DNA of 64,000 nucleotides from Pseudoxanthomonas composti (GTDB lineage: Bacteria > Pseudomonadota > Gammaproteobacteria > Xanthomonadales > Xanthomonadaceae). Under the pieces are notes generated by a model that saw nothing but the letters and a program-made list of their open reading frames with translations, was not told the DNA's origin and searched no databases. The DNA is taken from assembly GCF_004122095.1 (NCBI RefSeq), contig NZ_SAWZ01000002.1, forward strand, positions 530,628 through 594,627. The letters run 5' to 3'. This document shows, in pieces, positions 1-8,861 of this stretch (position 1 is the stretch's first letter; each line of letters begins with the position of its first letter). The position numbers and the translations under genes were made by a program.

Positions 1-1
1 C

Positions 2-745
2 ATGATCTTCCAGCACTTCAACCTGCTGTCTTCGCTGACCATCTTCGACAACGTGGCGTTCCCGCTGCGGCTCGCCGGCGAACCGGCCAGCCGCATCGCC
101 CAGCGGGTGCCGGAGCTGCTGGCGCGCGTGGGCCTGCAGGACCATGCCCGCAAGTATCCGGCGCAGCTGTCCGGCGGGCAGAAGCAGCGCGTCGGCATCG
201 CCCGCGCCCTGGCCACCGATCCGATGCTGCTGCTGTGCGATGAGGCCACCAGCGCGCTGGACCCGCAGACCACCGCCTCGGTGCTGGACCTGCTGGCCGA
301 CATCAACGCCGAGCTCGGCCTGACCATCGTGCTGATCACCCACGAGATGGACGTGGTGCGGCGCATCTGCGACCGCGTGGCGGTGCTCGATGCCGGCCGC
401 GTGGTGGAGCAGGGCGCGGTGGCCCAGGTGTTCCTGCACCCCCAGCACCCCACCACCCGGCGCTTCGTGCGCGAGGCCGATCCCGCCCACGGCCAGGGTG
501 AGGTCTCCATCGAGGCCGGCAACGCCCTGCGGCTGCGCCTGACCTTCACCGGCGACACCACCTACCAGCCGATCCTGGCGGCCGTGGCGCGGCAGACCGG
601 CTCGGATTTCAGCATCCTGTCCGGCCGCATCGACCGCATCCGCCACACGCCGTACGGCCAGCTCACCGTGGCCTTCACCGGCCAGGTCGAGTCCGTGCGC
701 GCCGCGCTGGAACACGCGGGCGTGGACGTGGAGGTGCTGGCATGA
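2..745 (+). CDS. metN: Methionine ABC transporter ATP-binding protein MetN (5' end outside window)
   Basis: ATPase subunit of the MetNIQ importer for D- and L-methionine, acting on the cytoplasmic face. The reading frame is open at the left edge, so the Walker A region is missing. Visible are the Q-loop ([11 protein letters not shown]), the ABC signature [15 protein letters not shown] near residue 57, Walker [13 protein letters not shown] near residue 76 and the switch histidine in LITHEMD. From about residue 170 a C-terminal NIL domain follows, the methionine-sensing regulatory domain typical of MetN and absent from most other ABC ATPases. The stop overlaps the metI start by 4 nt (ATGA), so the two are translationally coupled. 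Identification is secure; only the N-terminus is unseen. Confidence 0.95.
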   Translation: MIFQHFNLLSSLTIFDNVAFPLRLAGEPASRIAQRVPELLARVGLQDHARKYPAQLSGGQKQRVGIARALATDPMLLLCDEATSALDPQTTASVLDLLADINAELGLTIVLITHEMDVVRRICDRVAVLDAGRVVEQGAVAQVFLHPQHPTTRRFVREADPAHGQGEVSIEAGNALRLRLTFTGDTTYQPILAAVARQTGSDFSILSGRIDRIRHTPYGQLTVAFTGQVESVRAALEHAGVDVEVLA

Positions 746-1434
746 GCGCGCTGGTGCTGGGCAGCGCCTGGTTCCCCAACGTCGATGCGGCCAAGGGGCA
801 GGAGATCGCCGCGGCCACGCTGGATACGCTGATCATGCTGGCGGCCTCGCTGCCGCTGAGCCTGCTGATCGGCCTGCCGCTGGGCGTGCTGATGTTCCTG
901 ACCGGCAAGGGCCGGCCGCAGTCGCGGCCGTGGCTGTACAACAGCCTGGCCTTCGTGGTGAACATCCTGCGCTCGGTGCCTTTCATCATCCTGATGATCA
1001 GCCTGATCCCGATCACTCTGGCGGTCATGGGCACCTCGCTGGGCGTGCGCGGCGCGATCCTGCCCCTGGTGGTGGGCGCGGCGCCGTTTTTCGCGCGCCT
1101 GGCCGAGGCCTCGCTGCGCGAGGTGGACCGCGGCGTGGTCGAGGCGGCCACCGCGATGGGCGCCACCACCTGGCAGCTGATCACCCGGGTGCTGCTGCCC
1201 GAGGCGCGCCCGGGGCTGATCTCGGCCGCCACCATCACCGCCATCGCCCTGGTCGGCTTCACCGCCATGGGCGGGGCGATCGGTTCGGGCGGCCTGGGCG
1301 ACCTGGCCTATCGCGATGGCTACCAGCGCTCGCAGACCGACGTGGCGGTGGTCACCGTGGCCCTGCTGCTGGTGCTGGTGCAGTTGATCCAGATGCTGGG
1401 CGACCGCCTCACCGCCCATTTCACCCGCCGCTGA
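742..1434 (+). CDS. metI: Methionine ABC transporter permease MetI
   Basis: Inner-membrane permease of the MetNIQ importer, 230 aa, close to the usual MetI length (about 217-230). It shows about five hydrophobic segments and the EAA-type loop contacting MetN ([24 protein letters not shown], broken here: [13 protein letters not shown] then [11 protein letters not shown], about residues 133-156). The sequence [16 protein letters not shown] near residue 72 is characteristic of MetI. The start ATG overlaps the metN stop and metQ begins 45 nt downstream, completing the operon. Confidence 0.95.
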   Translation: MSALVLGSAWFPNVDAAKGQEIAAATLDTLIMLAASLPLSLLIGLPLGVLMFLTGKGRPQSRPWLYNSLAFVVNILRSVPFIILMISLIPITLAVMGTSLGVRGAILPLVVGAAPFFARLAEASLREVDRGVVEAATAMGATTWQLITRVLLPEARPGLISAATITAIALVGFTAMGGAIGSGGLGDLAYRDGYQRSQTDVAVVTVALLLVLVQLIQMLGDRLTAHFTRR

Positions 1435-1479
1435 TCCAGGCTTGTGCCTGATTCGGCAAGACCTCCACGGAAAACCCCC

Positions 1480-2289
1480 ATGAAGCTCACCAACGCCCTG
1501 TTCCTCACCCTTGCCACCGTCGCCCTGGCCGCCTGCGGCAAAGGCGGGAGCGCGGCCGCCCCGCAGCAGACGCTGTCGGTGGCCGCCACCGCCGTGCCGC
1601 ACGCCGAAGTGCTGGAGGTGGTCAAGCCAATCCTGGCCAAGCAGGGCATCGACCTGAAGGTGCGGGTGTTCAACGACTACGTGCAGCCCAACGACCAAGT
1701 GGTGCAGAAGCAGCTGGACGCCAACTACTTCCAGACCGAGCCCTACCTGGACGCCTACAACCGCGACCGCGGCACCAAGCTGGTCACGGTGGCCGGCGTG
1801 CACATCGAGCCCTTCGGCGCCTACTCGCGCCGGATCAAGACCCTGGCCGAGCTGCGCGATGGCGCGGACGTGGTGATTCCCAACGACCCCAGCAACAACA
1901 GCCGGGCGTTGATCCTGTTGGACAAGTCCGGGGTGATCAAGCTCAAGGATCCCAGCAATGCGCTGTCGACCCAGCGCGACATCGTCGAGAACCCCAAGCA
2001 CCTGAAATTCCGCGAGCTGGACTCGGCGATGCTGCCGCGCGTGCTCGACCAGGTGGACCTGGCCTTGATCAATACCAACTATGCGTTGGACGCCGGCCTC
2101 AACCCGACCACCGACGCGCTGGCGATTGAGGACTCCAACTCGCCTTACGTGAACTTCCTGGTCGCCCGCGAGGACAACCGCGACGATCCGCGCATCCAGG
2201 CCCTGGCCAAGGCACTGACCAGCCAGCCGGTGCGGGATTTCATCGGGCAGAAGTACAAGGGGGCGGTGTTGGCCGTCGCTCCCAAGTAG
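1480..2289 (+). CDS. metQ: Methionine-binding lipoprotein MetQ
   Basis: Periplasmic substrate-binding lipoprotein (NLPA family) that delivers methionine to MetNI. The ATG at 1480 was chosen over an upstream in-frame start at 1444 because it gives a textbook lipoprotein signal: MKLTNALFLTLATVALAAC, with lipobox LAAC and Cys19. The body has family hallmarks: VAATAVPHAEVLEVVKP, FNDYVQPNDQV and VIPNDPSNNSRALILL. The protein is 269 aa, a normal family length. It is the third gene of the operon; no clear intrinsic terminator was seen after it, only repeat DNA. Confidence 0.93.
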   Translation: MKLTNALFLTLATVALAACGKGGSAAAPQQTLSVAATAVPHAEVLEVVKPILAKQGIDLKVRVFNDYVQPNDQVVQKQLDANYFQTEPYLDAYNRDRGTKLVTVAGVHIEPFGAYSRRIKTLAELRDGADVVIPNDPSNNSRALILLDKSGVIKLKDPSNALSTQRDIVENPKHLKFRELDSAMLPRVLDQVDLALINTNYALDAGLNPTTDALAIEDSNSPYVNFLVAREDNRDDPRIQALAKALTSQPVRDFIGQKYKGAVLAVAPK

Positions 2290-2293
2290 AGGA

Positions 2294-2766
2294 GTGAGCG
2301 GGGAGGAGTGAGGAGTGAGGAAGTGCAAGAGCAGAAGCACTGTCTCGGCGCTCACTCCTCACTTCTCCTGGCCCACTTCTCTTGCCAGCCTGGGAAGAAG
2401 CGGCTCATCAACCTGTGGGAGCCGATTCATCGGCGAAGGGTCTTGCCTTCAGCCCATGAGCTCGCGTGGCAAGCCCCTTCGCGGCTGAAGCCGCTCCCAC
2501 GGGAAGCGACGGCGGTCGCGCTGCAGCCCTTCGAGTGCCGCGTTGCTTGAAGCAGGCGTGAGCGGGGAGGAGTGAGGAGTGAGTAAGTGCAAGAGCAGGA
2601 GCGCTGTCCTGGTGCGCATACCTCACATTGTCTTGGCCCACTTCTCTTGCCAGCCTGGGAAGAACCAGCTCACCAACCTGTGGGAGCCGATTCATCGGCG
2701 AAGGGCCTTACCCTCAGCCCATGAGCTCGCGTGGCAAGCCCCTTCGCGGCTAAAGCCGCTCCCACA
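2294..2766. repeat. Tandem duplication of a ~207 bp intergenic unit carrying a REP-like palindrome
   Basis: Two copies of the same noncoding unit lie at 2294-2500 and 2558-2765, offset 264 bp. Each opens with gtgagcggggaggagtgagg, continues through 'ttctcttgccagcctgggaagaa' (shortened here) and ends with a palindromic element (2414-2500 and 2679-2766) whose arms are 'tgtgggagccgattcatcgg' and 'gcggctgaagccgctcccac'. The arms are variants of the REP palindrome found elsewhere in the window. From 2881 to 2946 the 'gagtgaggagtgag' motif recurs in the opposite orientation (ctcactcctcactcct). The short open frames over this stretch are repeat-derived and not called. There is no gene between 2290 and 2950. 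Confidence 0.8.
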
Positions 2767-2950
2767 GAAAGCGGCGGCGCTGCCGCCATCGCCTGGACAC
2801 TCGGGTGATCGGCCATTGATCGTCGGATCGATGTGCGTGGTCTCGCCTGAAGCAGGAGCCAGGAGAGTGTGGTGAGAAGTGACCCGCCGCGAGCGCGGTT
2901 CTAACGCTCACTCCTCACTCCTCTCCACTCACTCCTCAACCTCCCACGCC

Positions 2951-4510
2951 TCACCAGAACGTGGCGTACAACGCAGCGATCACCGCCAGGGTCGCGATGG
3001 AGGCGATGTTGAACGAAGGCGCTGTGGCGTAGCTGACGTCGCGGGTCTGGATGCGGTCGCGGTCGCCGGTGGCCTTGGTGAACAGGGCCACCACGGTGGA
3101 CAGCAGCAGGCACAGCAGGAACACCACGCCGATGCGATCCATGAACGGCATCTGCGGCAGCGCCAGCTTGAGCACCATGGACAGCACGAAGGAGCTGATG
3201 GCCGCGGTCAGGGCGCCGGCTTCGTTGGCGCGCTTCCAGAACATGCCGTGGAAGAAGATCACCACGATGCCCGGGGTGAAGAAGCCGGTGAATTCCTGGA
3301 TGTACTGGAAGCCCTGGTCGAAGCCGCCCAGCAGCGGCCGCGCGGTCAGGGTGGCCACGATGATCGCGCCCACCGCGGCCAGGCGGCCGACGTTGACCAG
3401 CCGCTTCTCCGAGGCCTGCGGCGCGCGCTTGGCGTAGAAGTCCAGGGTGAAGATGGTGGCCACCGAATTGATCTTGGACGCCAGCGAGGCCACGATCGCG
3501 GCGATCAGCGCGGCGAACACCAGGCCGAGCACGCCGCTGGGCAGCAGCCGCATCATCGTCGGGTAGGCCTCGTCCGGGCGCTCCAGGCCCGGGGCCAGCA
3601 TCACCGCGGCGATGCCCGGCAGCACCACGATCACCGGGATCAGCAGCTTCAGGAACGCGGCGAACACGATGCCCTTCTGCGCTTCCTTGATGTCCTTGGC
3701 CGCCAGGGCGCGCTGGATGATGTACTGGTTGAAGCCCCAGTAGCTCAGGTTGGCGATCCACATGCCGCCCAGCAGCACCGACAGGCCCGGCAGGTCCTTG
3801 TAGAAGGGGTTGTCCGGATGCAGGATCATTTCGAACTTGTCCGGGTGCTGCTGCCACAGCGTGGTGAAGCCGTTGACGATGCTGCCATCGCCGATCTGGC
3901 TCAGGGTGATGCCGGTGACCATCAGCCCGCCCAGCACCAGCAGGCTGACCTGGACGATGTCGGTCAGGGCCACGGCCTTCAGGCCGCCGTAGAGCTGGTA
4001 GGCCAGCGAGAAGAGCGCCAGCAGCACCAGCGCCACGTCCTGGTTCAGGCCGGTGACCTGGGCGATGGCGATCGAGCCCAGCCACAGGATCGAGGTCAGG
4101 TTGACGAACACGTACAGCGCCAGCCAGAACACCGCCATCACCGTGCGGATGCGGGTGCCGTACCGCTCCTCCAGGAACTGCGGCATGGTGGTGATGCGGT
4201 TGCGCAGGAAGATCGGCAGGAACCACTTGCCCACGATCAGCAGCGTCAGCGCCGCCATCCATTCGTAGGAGGCGATGGCCAGGCCAATGGCATAGCCCGA
4301 GCCGGACATGCCGATGATCTGCTCGGCCGAGATGTTGGCCGCGATCAGCGAGGCGCCGATGGCCCACCAGGGCAGGCTGCGGCTGGCCAGGAAGTAGTCC
4401 TGCGCGGACTTCTCGCGACCGCCTTTTTCGCGCGAGACCAGCTGGGCCAGGATGAAGATGCCCGCCAGGTAGACCAGCACGATGGCGATGTCGAGGGTGG
4501 AAAGACGCAT
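2951..4510 (-). CDS. Sodium:solute symporter (SSS/SGLT family), probable sugar or sugar-acid importer
   Basis: Sodium-coupled inner-membrane transporter, 519 aa, with about 13-14 hydrophobic helices. The N-terminus MRLSTLDIAIVLVYLAG followed by SAQDYFLASRSLPWWAIGAS and NISAEQIIGMSGSGYAIG is characteristic of SGLT-like sugar symporters. A long loop near residue 210 leads into SIVNGFTTLWQQHPDKFE. It is the last gene of the operon that starts with the GntR regulator at 8756, 30 nt after the SMP-30 lactonase gene, so it probably imports galactose, galactonate or a related sugar. The precise substrate cannot be read from the sequence. Confidence 0.85.
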   Translation of the reverse strand: MRLSTLDIAIVLVYLAGIFILAQLVSREKGGREKSAQDYFLASRSLPWWAIGASLIAANISAEQIIGMSGSGYAIGLAIASYEWMAALTLLIVGKWFLPIFLRNRITTMPQFLEERYGTRIRTVMAVFWLALYVFVNLTSILWLGSIAIAQVTGLNQDVALVLLALFSLAYQLYGGLKAVALTDIVQVSLLVLGGLMVTGITLSQIGDGSIVNGFTTLWQQHPDKFEMILHPDNPFYKDLPGLSVLLGGMWIANLSYWGFNQYIIQRALAAKDIKEAQKGIVFAAFLKLLIPVIVVLPGIAAVMLAPGLERPDEAYPTMMRLLPSGVLGLVFAALIAAIVASLASKINSVATIFTLDFYAKRAPQASEKRLVNVGRLAAVGAIIVATLTARPLLGGFDQGFQYIQEFTGFFTPGIVVIFFHGMFWKRANEAGALTAAISSFVLSMVLKLALPQMPFMDRIGVVFLLCLLLSTVVALFTKATGDRDRIQTRDVSYATAPSFNIASIATLAVIAALYATFW

Positions 4511-4540
4511 TCGGTGAATCTCCGCAAGTGAACCGCGCCC

Positions 4541-5452
4541 CTAGCGAGGCGCGGCTGAATCTGGATGGCCGGCGAATCGGACTTCGGGCAGGCCGCGCAC
4601 GCCCACGTCCAGGGCGAACACATGGCCGGCCTGCGGATCCTGCGACCGCGCCGCATCGTCCATGCCGTCGTGGGCGCTGGTGACGTAGAGGGTGGACAGG
4701 GCAGGGCCGCCGAAGGCAGGACGCGTGGGTTGGCCGGTGGGCACCACCAGGATCTGGTCCAGGCGGCCGTCGGGCAGGTAGCGCACGATGCGTGCCGCCC
4801 CCCACTGCGCGTTCCACAGGCCACCTTCGGCGTCCACTGCGGAACCATCGGGCTCACCGGGCTGGTCGGACAATGCGACGAAAGTCGATACCGGCCCGAT
4901 CACATCGCCATAGGCGCAGCGCTGGATACGCTTGTCCAGCGAATCGCAGAAGTACATCGTTTCGCCATCCGGGCTGAAGGCGATGCTGTTGGAAATGGCC
5001 ACTCCGGGCAGGGGCAGCTGTTCCAGCGACAGGTCGGCATTGAGCCGCCAGAACGCCCCCACTGGCTGCTTGTCGCCTTGGGCGGGCTCGTGCAGCGTGC
5101 CGAACACCAGGCGCCCCTGGCGGTCGCAGCCGCCATCGTTGGCGCGGGTGTCGCCACGTCCGGGCAGGCGATGCAGCTCGCGCAGCTCGCCGGTCTCGGG
5201 GTGGAAGAAGGCCAGGCGCGAGGCCAGCGCCAGCAGCAGCCAGCCCGGCGCCTGGCACAGCGCCAGGCAGCCCAGCCGCTCGGGCATGGGCCACTGCCGG
5301 GTCTGGCCGTCGGCCGGGCGGTGGCGCCACAGCACCGCGTTGTGGATATCGGTCCAGTACAGGGCCTGCTCGCGTTCGCACCAGACCACGCCTTCGCCCA
5401 GGCGGTTGCCGGCCGGCACCACGGTGCGCGCATCGTGACTTGCCAGGGCCAT
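4541..5452 (-). CDS. SMP-30/gluconolactonase-family sugar lactonase
   Basis: Six-bladed propeller lactonase, 303 aa, predicted to hydrolyse the aldonolactone made by the neighbouring SDR dehydrogenase. Metal-site segments are visible: GEGVVWCEREQALYWTDI near the N-terminus (Glu ligand), NDGGCDRQGRLVFGTLHEP (Asn ligand region), SNSIAFSPDGETMYFCDS and PDGSAVDAEGGLWNAQWG (Asn/Asp ligands). The ATG at 5452 is preferred to longer frames because it follows the SDR stop by 2 nt and begins at the normal domain edge. Galactonolactone is the likely substrate given galactonate dehydratase in the same operon; arabinonolactone or fuconolactone remain possible. Confidence 0.85.
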   Translation of the reverse strand: MALASHDARTVVPAGNRLGEGVVWCEREQALYWTDIHNAVLWRHRPADGQTRQWPMPERLGCLALCQAPGWLLLALASRLAFFHPETGELRELHRLPGRGDTRANDGGCDRQGRLVFGTLHEPAQGDKQPVGAFWRLNADLSLEQLPLPGVAISNSIAFSPDGETMYFCDSLDKRIQRCAYGDVIGPVSTFVALSDQPGEPDGSAVDAEGGLWNAQWGAARIVRYLPDGRLDQILVVPTGQPTRPAFGGPALSTLYVTSAHDGMDDAARSQDPQAGHVFALDVGVRGLPEVRFAGHPDSAAPR

Positions 5453-5454
5453 GC

Positions 5455-6243
5455 TCACACCCAGCCGCCGTCGACGATGAACTGCTGGCCGGTGCACATG
5501 CGGCTGTCGTCGGCGCCCAGGAACAGGGCCATGCGCGCCAGGTCCTCCGACTGCAGGTAGCCAGGCAGGCACTGGGCGCGTTCGATCTGCGCCTGGCCCT
5601 CGGCATCCAGCCACAGGCGGCGCTGCTTCTCGGTGATCACCCAGCCCGGCACCAGGGCGTTGATGCGGATGCGGTCGCGGCCCAGCTCGCGCGCCAGGCC
5701 GTTGACCAGCCCGTGCACGGCCGACTTGGCCATGGTGTACATGGGGTAGCCGGCGTTCTTGATCATCCAGCTGGTCGAGCCCAAGCAGATCACCGAGCCG
5801 CCGCCCAGCCCGCGCATGTCCTCCACCACTGCCTGGGTGGCGAAGTACTGGTGGCGCAGGTTGACCGCGATGCTGCGCTCGAAGTCCTCCGGGGTGGTCT
5901 GGCTGAAGTCGTGGCGCACGTCATTGGCGGCGTTGTTGACCAGCACGCCGATCGGTCCGATCTGCGTGCGCGCCTGGGCAATGGAAGCCTGCAGAGCGGC
6001 CACGTCGGTCGCATCGGTGTGCAGGTAGACCGGTGCATGCGCCACGTCCTGCAGGCTGGCCAGCAGGGCCTGCGCGCCGACGTCGTCGATGTCCAGGAAC
6101 GCCACGCGTGCGCCCTGGCGGGCGAACTGCTCCACGAAGCTGGCGCCGATGCCGGTGGCGCCGCCGCTGACCAGCACCGCGCGCCCGGCCAGGCTGGGGT
6201 AACGGGCCATGTCGTCCCGGGTGTGCTCGATGTCCTCCCTCAT
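5455..6243 (-). CDS. SDR-family NAD(P)-dependent dehydrogenase, probable D-galactose 1-dehydrogenase
   Basis: Classical short-chain dehydrogenase, 262 aa. The nucleotide-binding motif SGGATGIGASF lies near residue 22, followed by an acidic NAD-type residue (FLDID), the NNAA motif and the catalytic Ser (CLGSTSW), with YTMAKSA as the YxxxK pair; VINALVPGWV-like sequence (RINALVPGWV) follows. Placed between galactonate dehydratase (5 nt upstream) and the lactonase (2 nt downstream), it most likely oxidises the sugar to its 1,5- or 1,4-lactone, the first step of the De Ley-Doudoroff route. A second in-frame ATG at 6210 is a possible start. Substrate is inferred from context only. Confidence 0.8.
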   Translation of the reverse strand: MREDIEHTRDDMARYPSLAGRAVLVSGGATGIGASFVEQFARQGARVAFLDIDDVGAQALLASLQDVAHAPVYLHTDATDVAALQASIAQARTQIGPIGVLVNNAANDVRHDFSQTTPEDFERSIAVNLRHQYFATQAVVEDMRGLGGGSVICLGSTSWMIKNAGYPMYTMAKSAVHGLVNGLARELGRDRIRINALVPGWVITEKQRRLWLDAEGQAQIERAQCLPGYLQSEDLARMALFLGADDSRMCTGQQFIVDGGWV

Positions 6244-6248
6244 CGCGC

Positions 6249-7397
6249 TCACCACTCGGCCACGCTGCCATCGGCGTGGCGCCAGATGGGGTTGCGCCAG
6301 CGGTGGCCTTCGGCCACGCGCTCGTCCACGTACTGCTGGTTGATCTCGATGCCCAGGCCCGGACCATCGGGGATGGTCACGTAGCCCTCGTTGTAGGCGA
6401 AGGGCGCGCGGTCGACCAGGTAATCCAGCAGGTCGTTGGTGGCGTTGTAGTGGATGCCCAGGCTCTGCTCCTGGATGAAGGCGTTGTAGCAGACCGCATC
6501 CAGCTGCAGGTTGGCGGCCAGGGCGATCGGCCCCAGCGGGCAGTGCAGGGCGATGGCCACATCGTAGGCCTCGGCCATCGCCGCGATCTTGCGGGTCTCG
6601 GTGATGCCGCCGGAATGGGAGGGGTCGGGCTGCAGGATGTCCACGCCGCCCTGCTGCAGCACGCGCTTGAAGTCGAAGCGCGAATACAGCCGCTCGCCCA
6701 GCGCGATCGGCGCCGGCGACAGCGCGGCCAGCTCGGGGATCGCTTCCAAGTGCTCGGACAGCACCGGCTCTTCGATGAACATCAGGCCGAAGGGCGCCAG
6801 CTCGCGCATCAGCACCTTGGCCATCGGCTTGTGCACGCGGCCGTGGAAGTCCACCGCCAGGCCCACGTCCCGGCCCACCGCATCGCGCACGGCCTGCACG
6901 TTTTCCAGCACCCGGCTGACCTTGTCGTGGGTGTCGACGAACTGCACTTCTTCGGTAGCGTTCATCTTGACCGCGGTGAAGCCGCGCTCGACCGCGGCCT
7001 TGGCCGCGCGCGCGGTGTCGGCCGGGCGGTCGCCGCCGATCCACGAGTACACGCGGATGCGCTCGCGCACCGGGCCGCCCAGCAGCTTGTGCACTGGCTG
7101 GTCCAGGGCCTTGCCATGGATGTCCCACAGGGCCTGGTCGATGCCGGCCAGCGCGCTCATCAGGATCGGCCCGCCGCGATAGAAGCCACCGCGGTACAGC
7201 ACCTGCCAGTGGTCTTCGATATGGCGCGGGTCCTTGCCGATCAGGTAGTCGGACAGCTCATCGACAGCGGCGGCGACGGTGTGCGCGCGGCCCTCGACGA
7301 CGGGCTCGCCCCAGCCGCTGATGCCGGCATCGGTATCGATACGGACGAACAGCCAGCGCGGCGGGACGAGAAAGGTGGTGACAGCGGTGATCTTCAT
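6249..7397 (-). CDS. dgoD: Galactonate dehydratase (enolase superfamily, DgoD-type)
   Basis: Converts D-galactonate to 2-keto-3-deoxy-galactonate in the cytoplasm. It is 382 aa, the same length as E. coli DgoD. Enolase-superfamily metal ligands are visible in order: LAVDFHGRV (Asp, with a His two residues on), MFIEEPV (Glu) and ALGERLYSR (Glu). The later segment DILQPDPSHSGGITET and the terminal catalytic His in ALHCPLGPIALAANLQ agree with the mandelate racemase/galactonate dehydratase subgroup. The start overlaps the aldolase stop by 4 nt. Gluconate or other sugar-acid dehydratases of the same superfamily are the alternatives, but the KDPGal aldolase and kinase favour galactonate. Confidence 0.88.
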   Translation of the reverse strand: MKITAVTTFLVPPRWLFVRIDTDAGISGWGEPVVEGRAHTVAAAVDELSDYLIGKDPRHIEDHWQVLYRGGFYRGGPILMSALAGIDQALWDIHGKALDQPVHKLLGGPVRERIRVYSWIGGDRPADTARAAKAAVERGFTAVKMNATEEVQFVDTHDKVSRVLENVQAVRDAVGRDVGLAVDFHGRVHKPMAKVLMRELAPFGLMFIEEPVLSEHLEAIPELAALSPAPIALGERLYSRFDFKRVLQQGGVDILQPDPSHSGGITETRKIAAMAEAYDVAIALHCPLGPIALAANLQLDAVCYNAFIQEQSLGIHYNATNDLLDYLVDRAPFAYNEGYVTIPDGPGLGIEINQQYVDERVAEGHRWRNPIWRHADGSVAEW

Positions 7398-8029
7398 GGG
7401 GTGGGGGCCCTGTTGGCCTGGTTCCAGGCATCGATGAAAGCGTGGGCGCGACGGCCGATCTCGGCCGCGTCCACGCCAGGTTTGAACAACGCCGAGCCGA
7501 TGCCGAACCCGGCAGCGCCCGCGGCGAGATAAGCGTCCATGTTGTCCGGGGTGATCCCGCCCACCGGCAGCAGCGCGGTGCCCTTGGGCAGCACGCTCAG
7601 CCAGGCCTTGAGCACGGCCGGCGGCAGCTGCTCGGCGGGAAAGAGCTTGAGCGCATCGGCGCCTGCGGCCAGCGCGGCGAACGCCTCGGTCATGGTCGAC
7701 ACGCCAGGCGCGCAGACCAGGCCGGCGGCCTTGGCCGCGGCGATCACCTGGGTGTCGGCGTGCGGCATGACGATGAGCTTGCCGCCGACGCCGGCGATGT
7801 CCTGGACCTGTGCCGGCGTCATCACGGTGCCGGCGCCGACCAGGCAGCGGTCGCCGAAGGCCTCGGCCAGCAGGCCGATGCTCTGAAGCGGGTCGGGCGA
7901 ATTGAGCGGCACTTCCAGCGTGCGGAAGCCAGCCTCGACCAGCGCGCCGCCGATGGACAATGCCTCCTGCGGCGTGAGCCCCCGCAGGATCGCAACCAGT
8001 GGAAGGGGTTGCAGCCATGCGGTACTCAT
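7394..8029 (-). CDS. dgoA: 2-dehydro-3-deoxy-6-phosphogalactonate aldolase
   Basis: Class I aldolase of the KDPG/KDPGal family, 211 aa, cleaving KDPGal to pyruvate and glyceraldehyde 3-phosphate. The sequence has LVAILRGLTPQEA at the N-terminus (Arg of the active site), TLEVPLNSPDP (Glu), GAGTVMTPAQV and the Schiff-base lysine in DALKLFPAEQL, then LLPVGGITPDN. The substitution pattern LEVPLNSPDP matches DgoA rather than Eda (where LEVTLRTP is usual). It follows the regulator gene by 10 nt and overlaps dgoD by 4 nt. Confidence 0.92.
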   Translation of the reverse strand: MSTAWLQPLPLVAILRGLTPQEALSIGGALVEAGFRTLEVPLNSPDPLQSIGLLAEAFGDRCLVGAGTVMTPAQVQDIAGVGGKLIVMPHADTQVIAAAKAAGLVCAPGVSTMTEAFAALAAGADALKLFPAEQLPPAVLKAWLSVLPKGTALLPVGGITPDNMDAYLAAGAAGFGIGSALFKPGVDAAEIGRRAHAFIDAWNQANRAPTP

Positions 8030-8039
8030 ACAAACTTCC

Positions 8040-8756
8040 TCAGCTTTTGGTTTTGCGGGTACGTCCGCGTCGTTTGATGTTGGCGCGCGAGTCCACGATC
8101 ATCCCGTGCATCGCCTCGCGCGCCATCTCCGGCCGCTTGAGCCGGATGGCGTCGTAGACCGCGTGGTGGCGCGGCAGGGAATACTTGAAGTTGGCCGCGG
8201 TGCTGGCCGACAGCAGCAGATAGGCTTCCAGCGCGGTGTCGATCACCGAGAACAGCGAGCCCAGCAACTCGTTGTTGGCCGCCTCCAGCACGCTGGCATG
8301 GAACTCCAGGTCCGCCCGCGTCCACGCCTGCTGGTCCTGGGCGGCTTCCATCGCCTCGTAGGCATTGCGGATGGCCTCCAGCTGCGCGGGCGTGCGCCGG
8401 CGCGCCGCTGCCGAAGCCGCGGCCGGTTCGATGATCTCGCGCATCTCCACCAGCTTCTCGACGAAGTCGTCGGTGGGCATGGAGGCACAGCGCCAGGCCA
8501 GCACGTCGGCATCCAGCTGGTTCCAGAAGCGAGGATCGCGCACCCGCGTGCCGGTCTTCTGCTTGGTCTCGATCAAGCCCTTGGACCCCAGCACCTTCAG
8601 CGCCTCGCGCAGCGCCGAGCGGCTGACCGCCATGCGTTGGGCCAGGGTTTCCTCGCGTGGCAGCAGATCGCCAGGCTTGATCTCGCCCACCACGATCATG
8701 CGACCGATCTCCTGGATCACCTGGTCGTGCAGGTTGCGAACCGCGATTTGTCTCAC
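8040..8756 (-). CDS. GntR-family (FadR/FCD subgroup) transcriptional regulator, DgoR-like
   Basis: Predicted sugar-acid-responsive repressor, 238 aa. The N-terminal winged helix (residues ~8-75) has the GntR pattern VIQEIGRMIVVGEIKPGDLLP and LAQRMAVSRSALREALKVL (split here). The C-terminal all-helical FCD domain (~95-220) has MREIIEPAAASAAA and metal-ligand type His residues (LEFHASVLEAANNELL, LPRHHAVYDAI, AMHGMI). It heads the dgo operon, and a 13 bp near-palindrome of the type recognised by this subfamily lies 45 nt upstream of its start. Autoregulation with galactonate or KDGal as inducer is inferred by analogy with DgoR. Confidence 0.88.
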   Translation of the reverse strand: MRQIAVRNLHDQVIQEIGRMIVVGEIKPGDLLPREETLAQRMAVSRSALREALKVLGSKGLIETKQKTGTRVRDPRFWNQLDADVLAWRCASMPTDDFVEKLVEMREIIEPAAASAAARRRTPAQLEAIRNAYEAMEAAQDQQAWTRADLEFHASVLEAANNELLGSLFSVIDTALEAYLLLSASTAANFKYSLPRHHAVYDAIRLKRPEMAREAMHGMIVDSRANIKRRGRTRKTKS

Positions 8757-8800
8757 TGGATCCCCTTACGCCGGCCGCGCCGCGCGATGCGAACGCTTTG

Positions 8801-8813
8801 ATTATCCGACAAT
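8801..8813. promoter_or_regulatory. Putative DgoR-like operator, site 1 (regulator/dgo operon)
   Basis: ATTATCCGACAAT on the plus strand, i.e. ATTGTCGGATAAT read toward the regulator gene. It lies 45 nt upstream of the regulator start at 8756. The identical 13-mer occurs at 16972-16984, and near copies at 14740-14752 and 15795-15807. The half-site pattern GT-N3-AT fits operators of the FadR/FCD branch of GntR proteins. Confidence 0.7.
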
Positions 8814-8861
8814 AAGGGGCCCCATCAACCCCGTTCGTCAAGCACGAGCTGGCCCGCTGCA

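Noticed and set aside
562..2355. Long minus-strand open frame (597 codons) across metNIQ
   Set aside because: It is the antisense of three well-identified genes; the composition (His/Gln/Arg/Gly-rich) is typical of shadow frames in G+C-rich DNA. The same applies to long frames at 2879-4531 (+), 10217-13474 (+), 33481-35415 (+) and 58875-61046 (-).
2308..2875. Two small plus-strand frames with similar translations
   Set aside because: They are made of the tandemly duplicated intergenic repeat and its palindromes; the similarity comes from the DNA repeat, not from a conserved protein.
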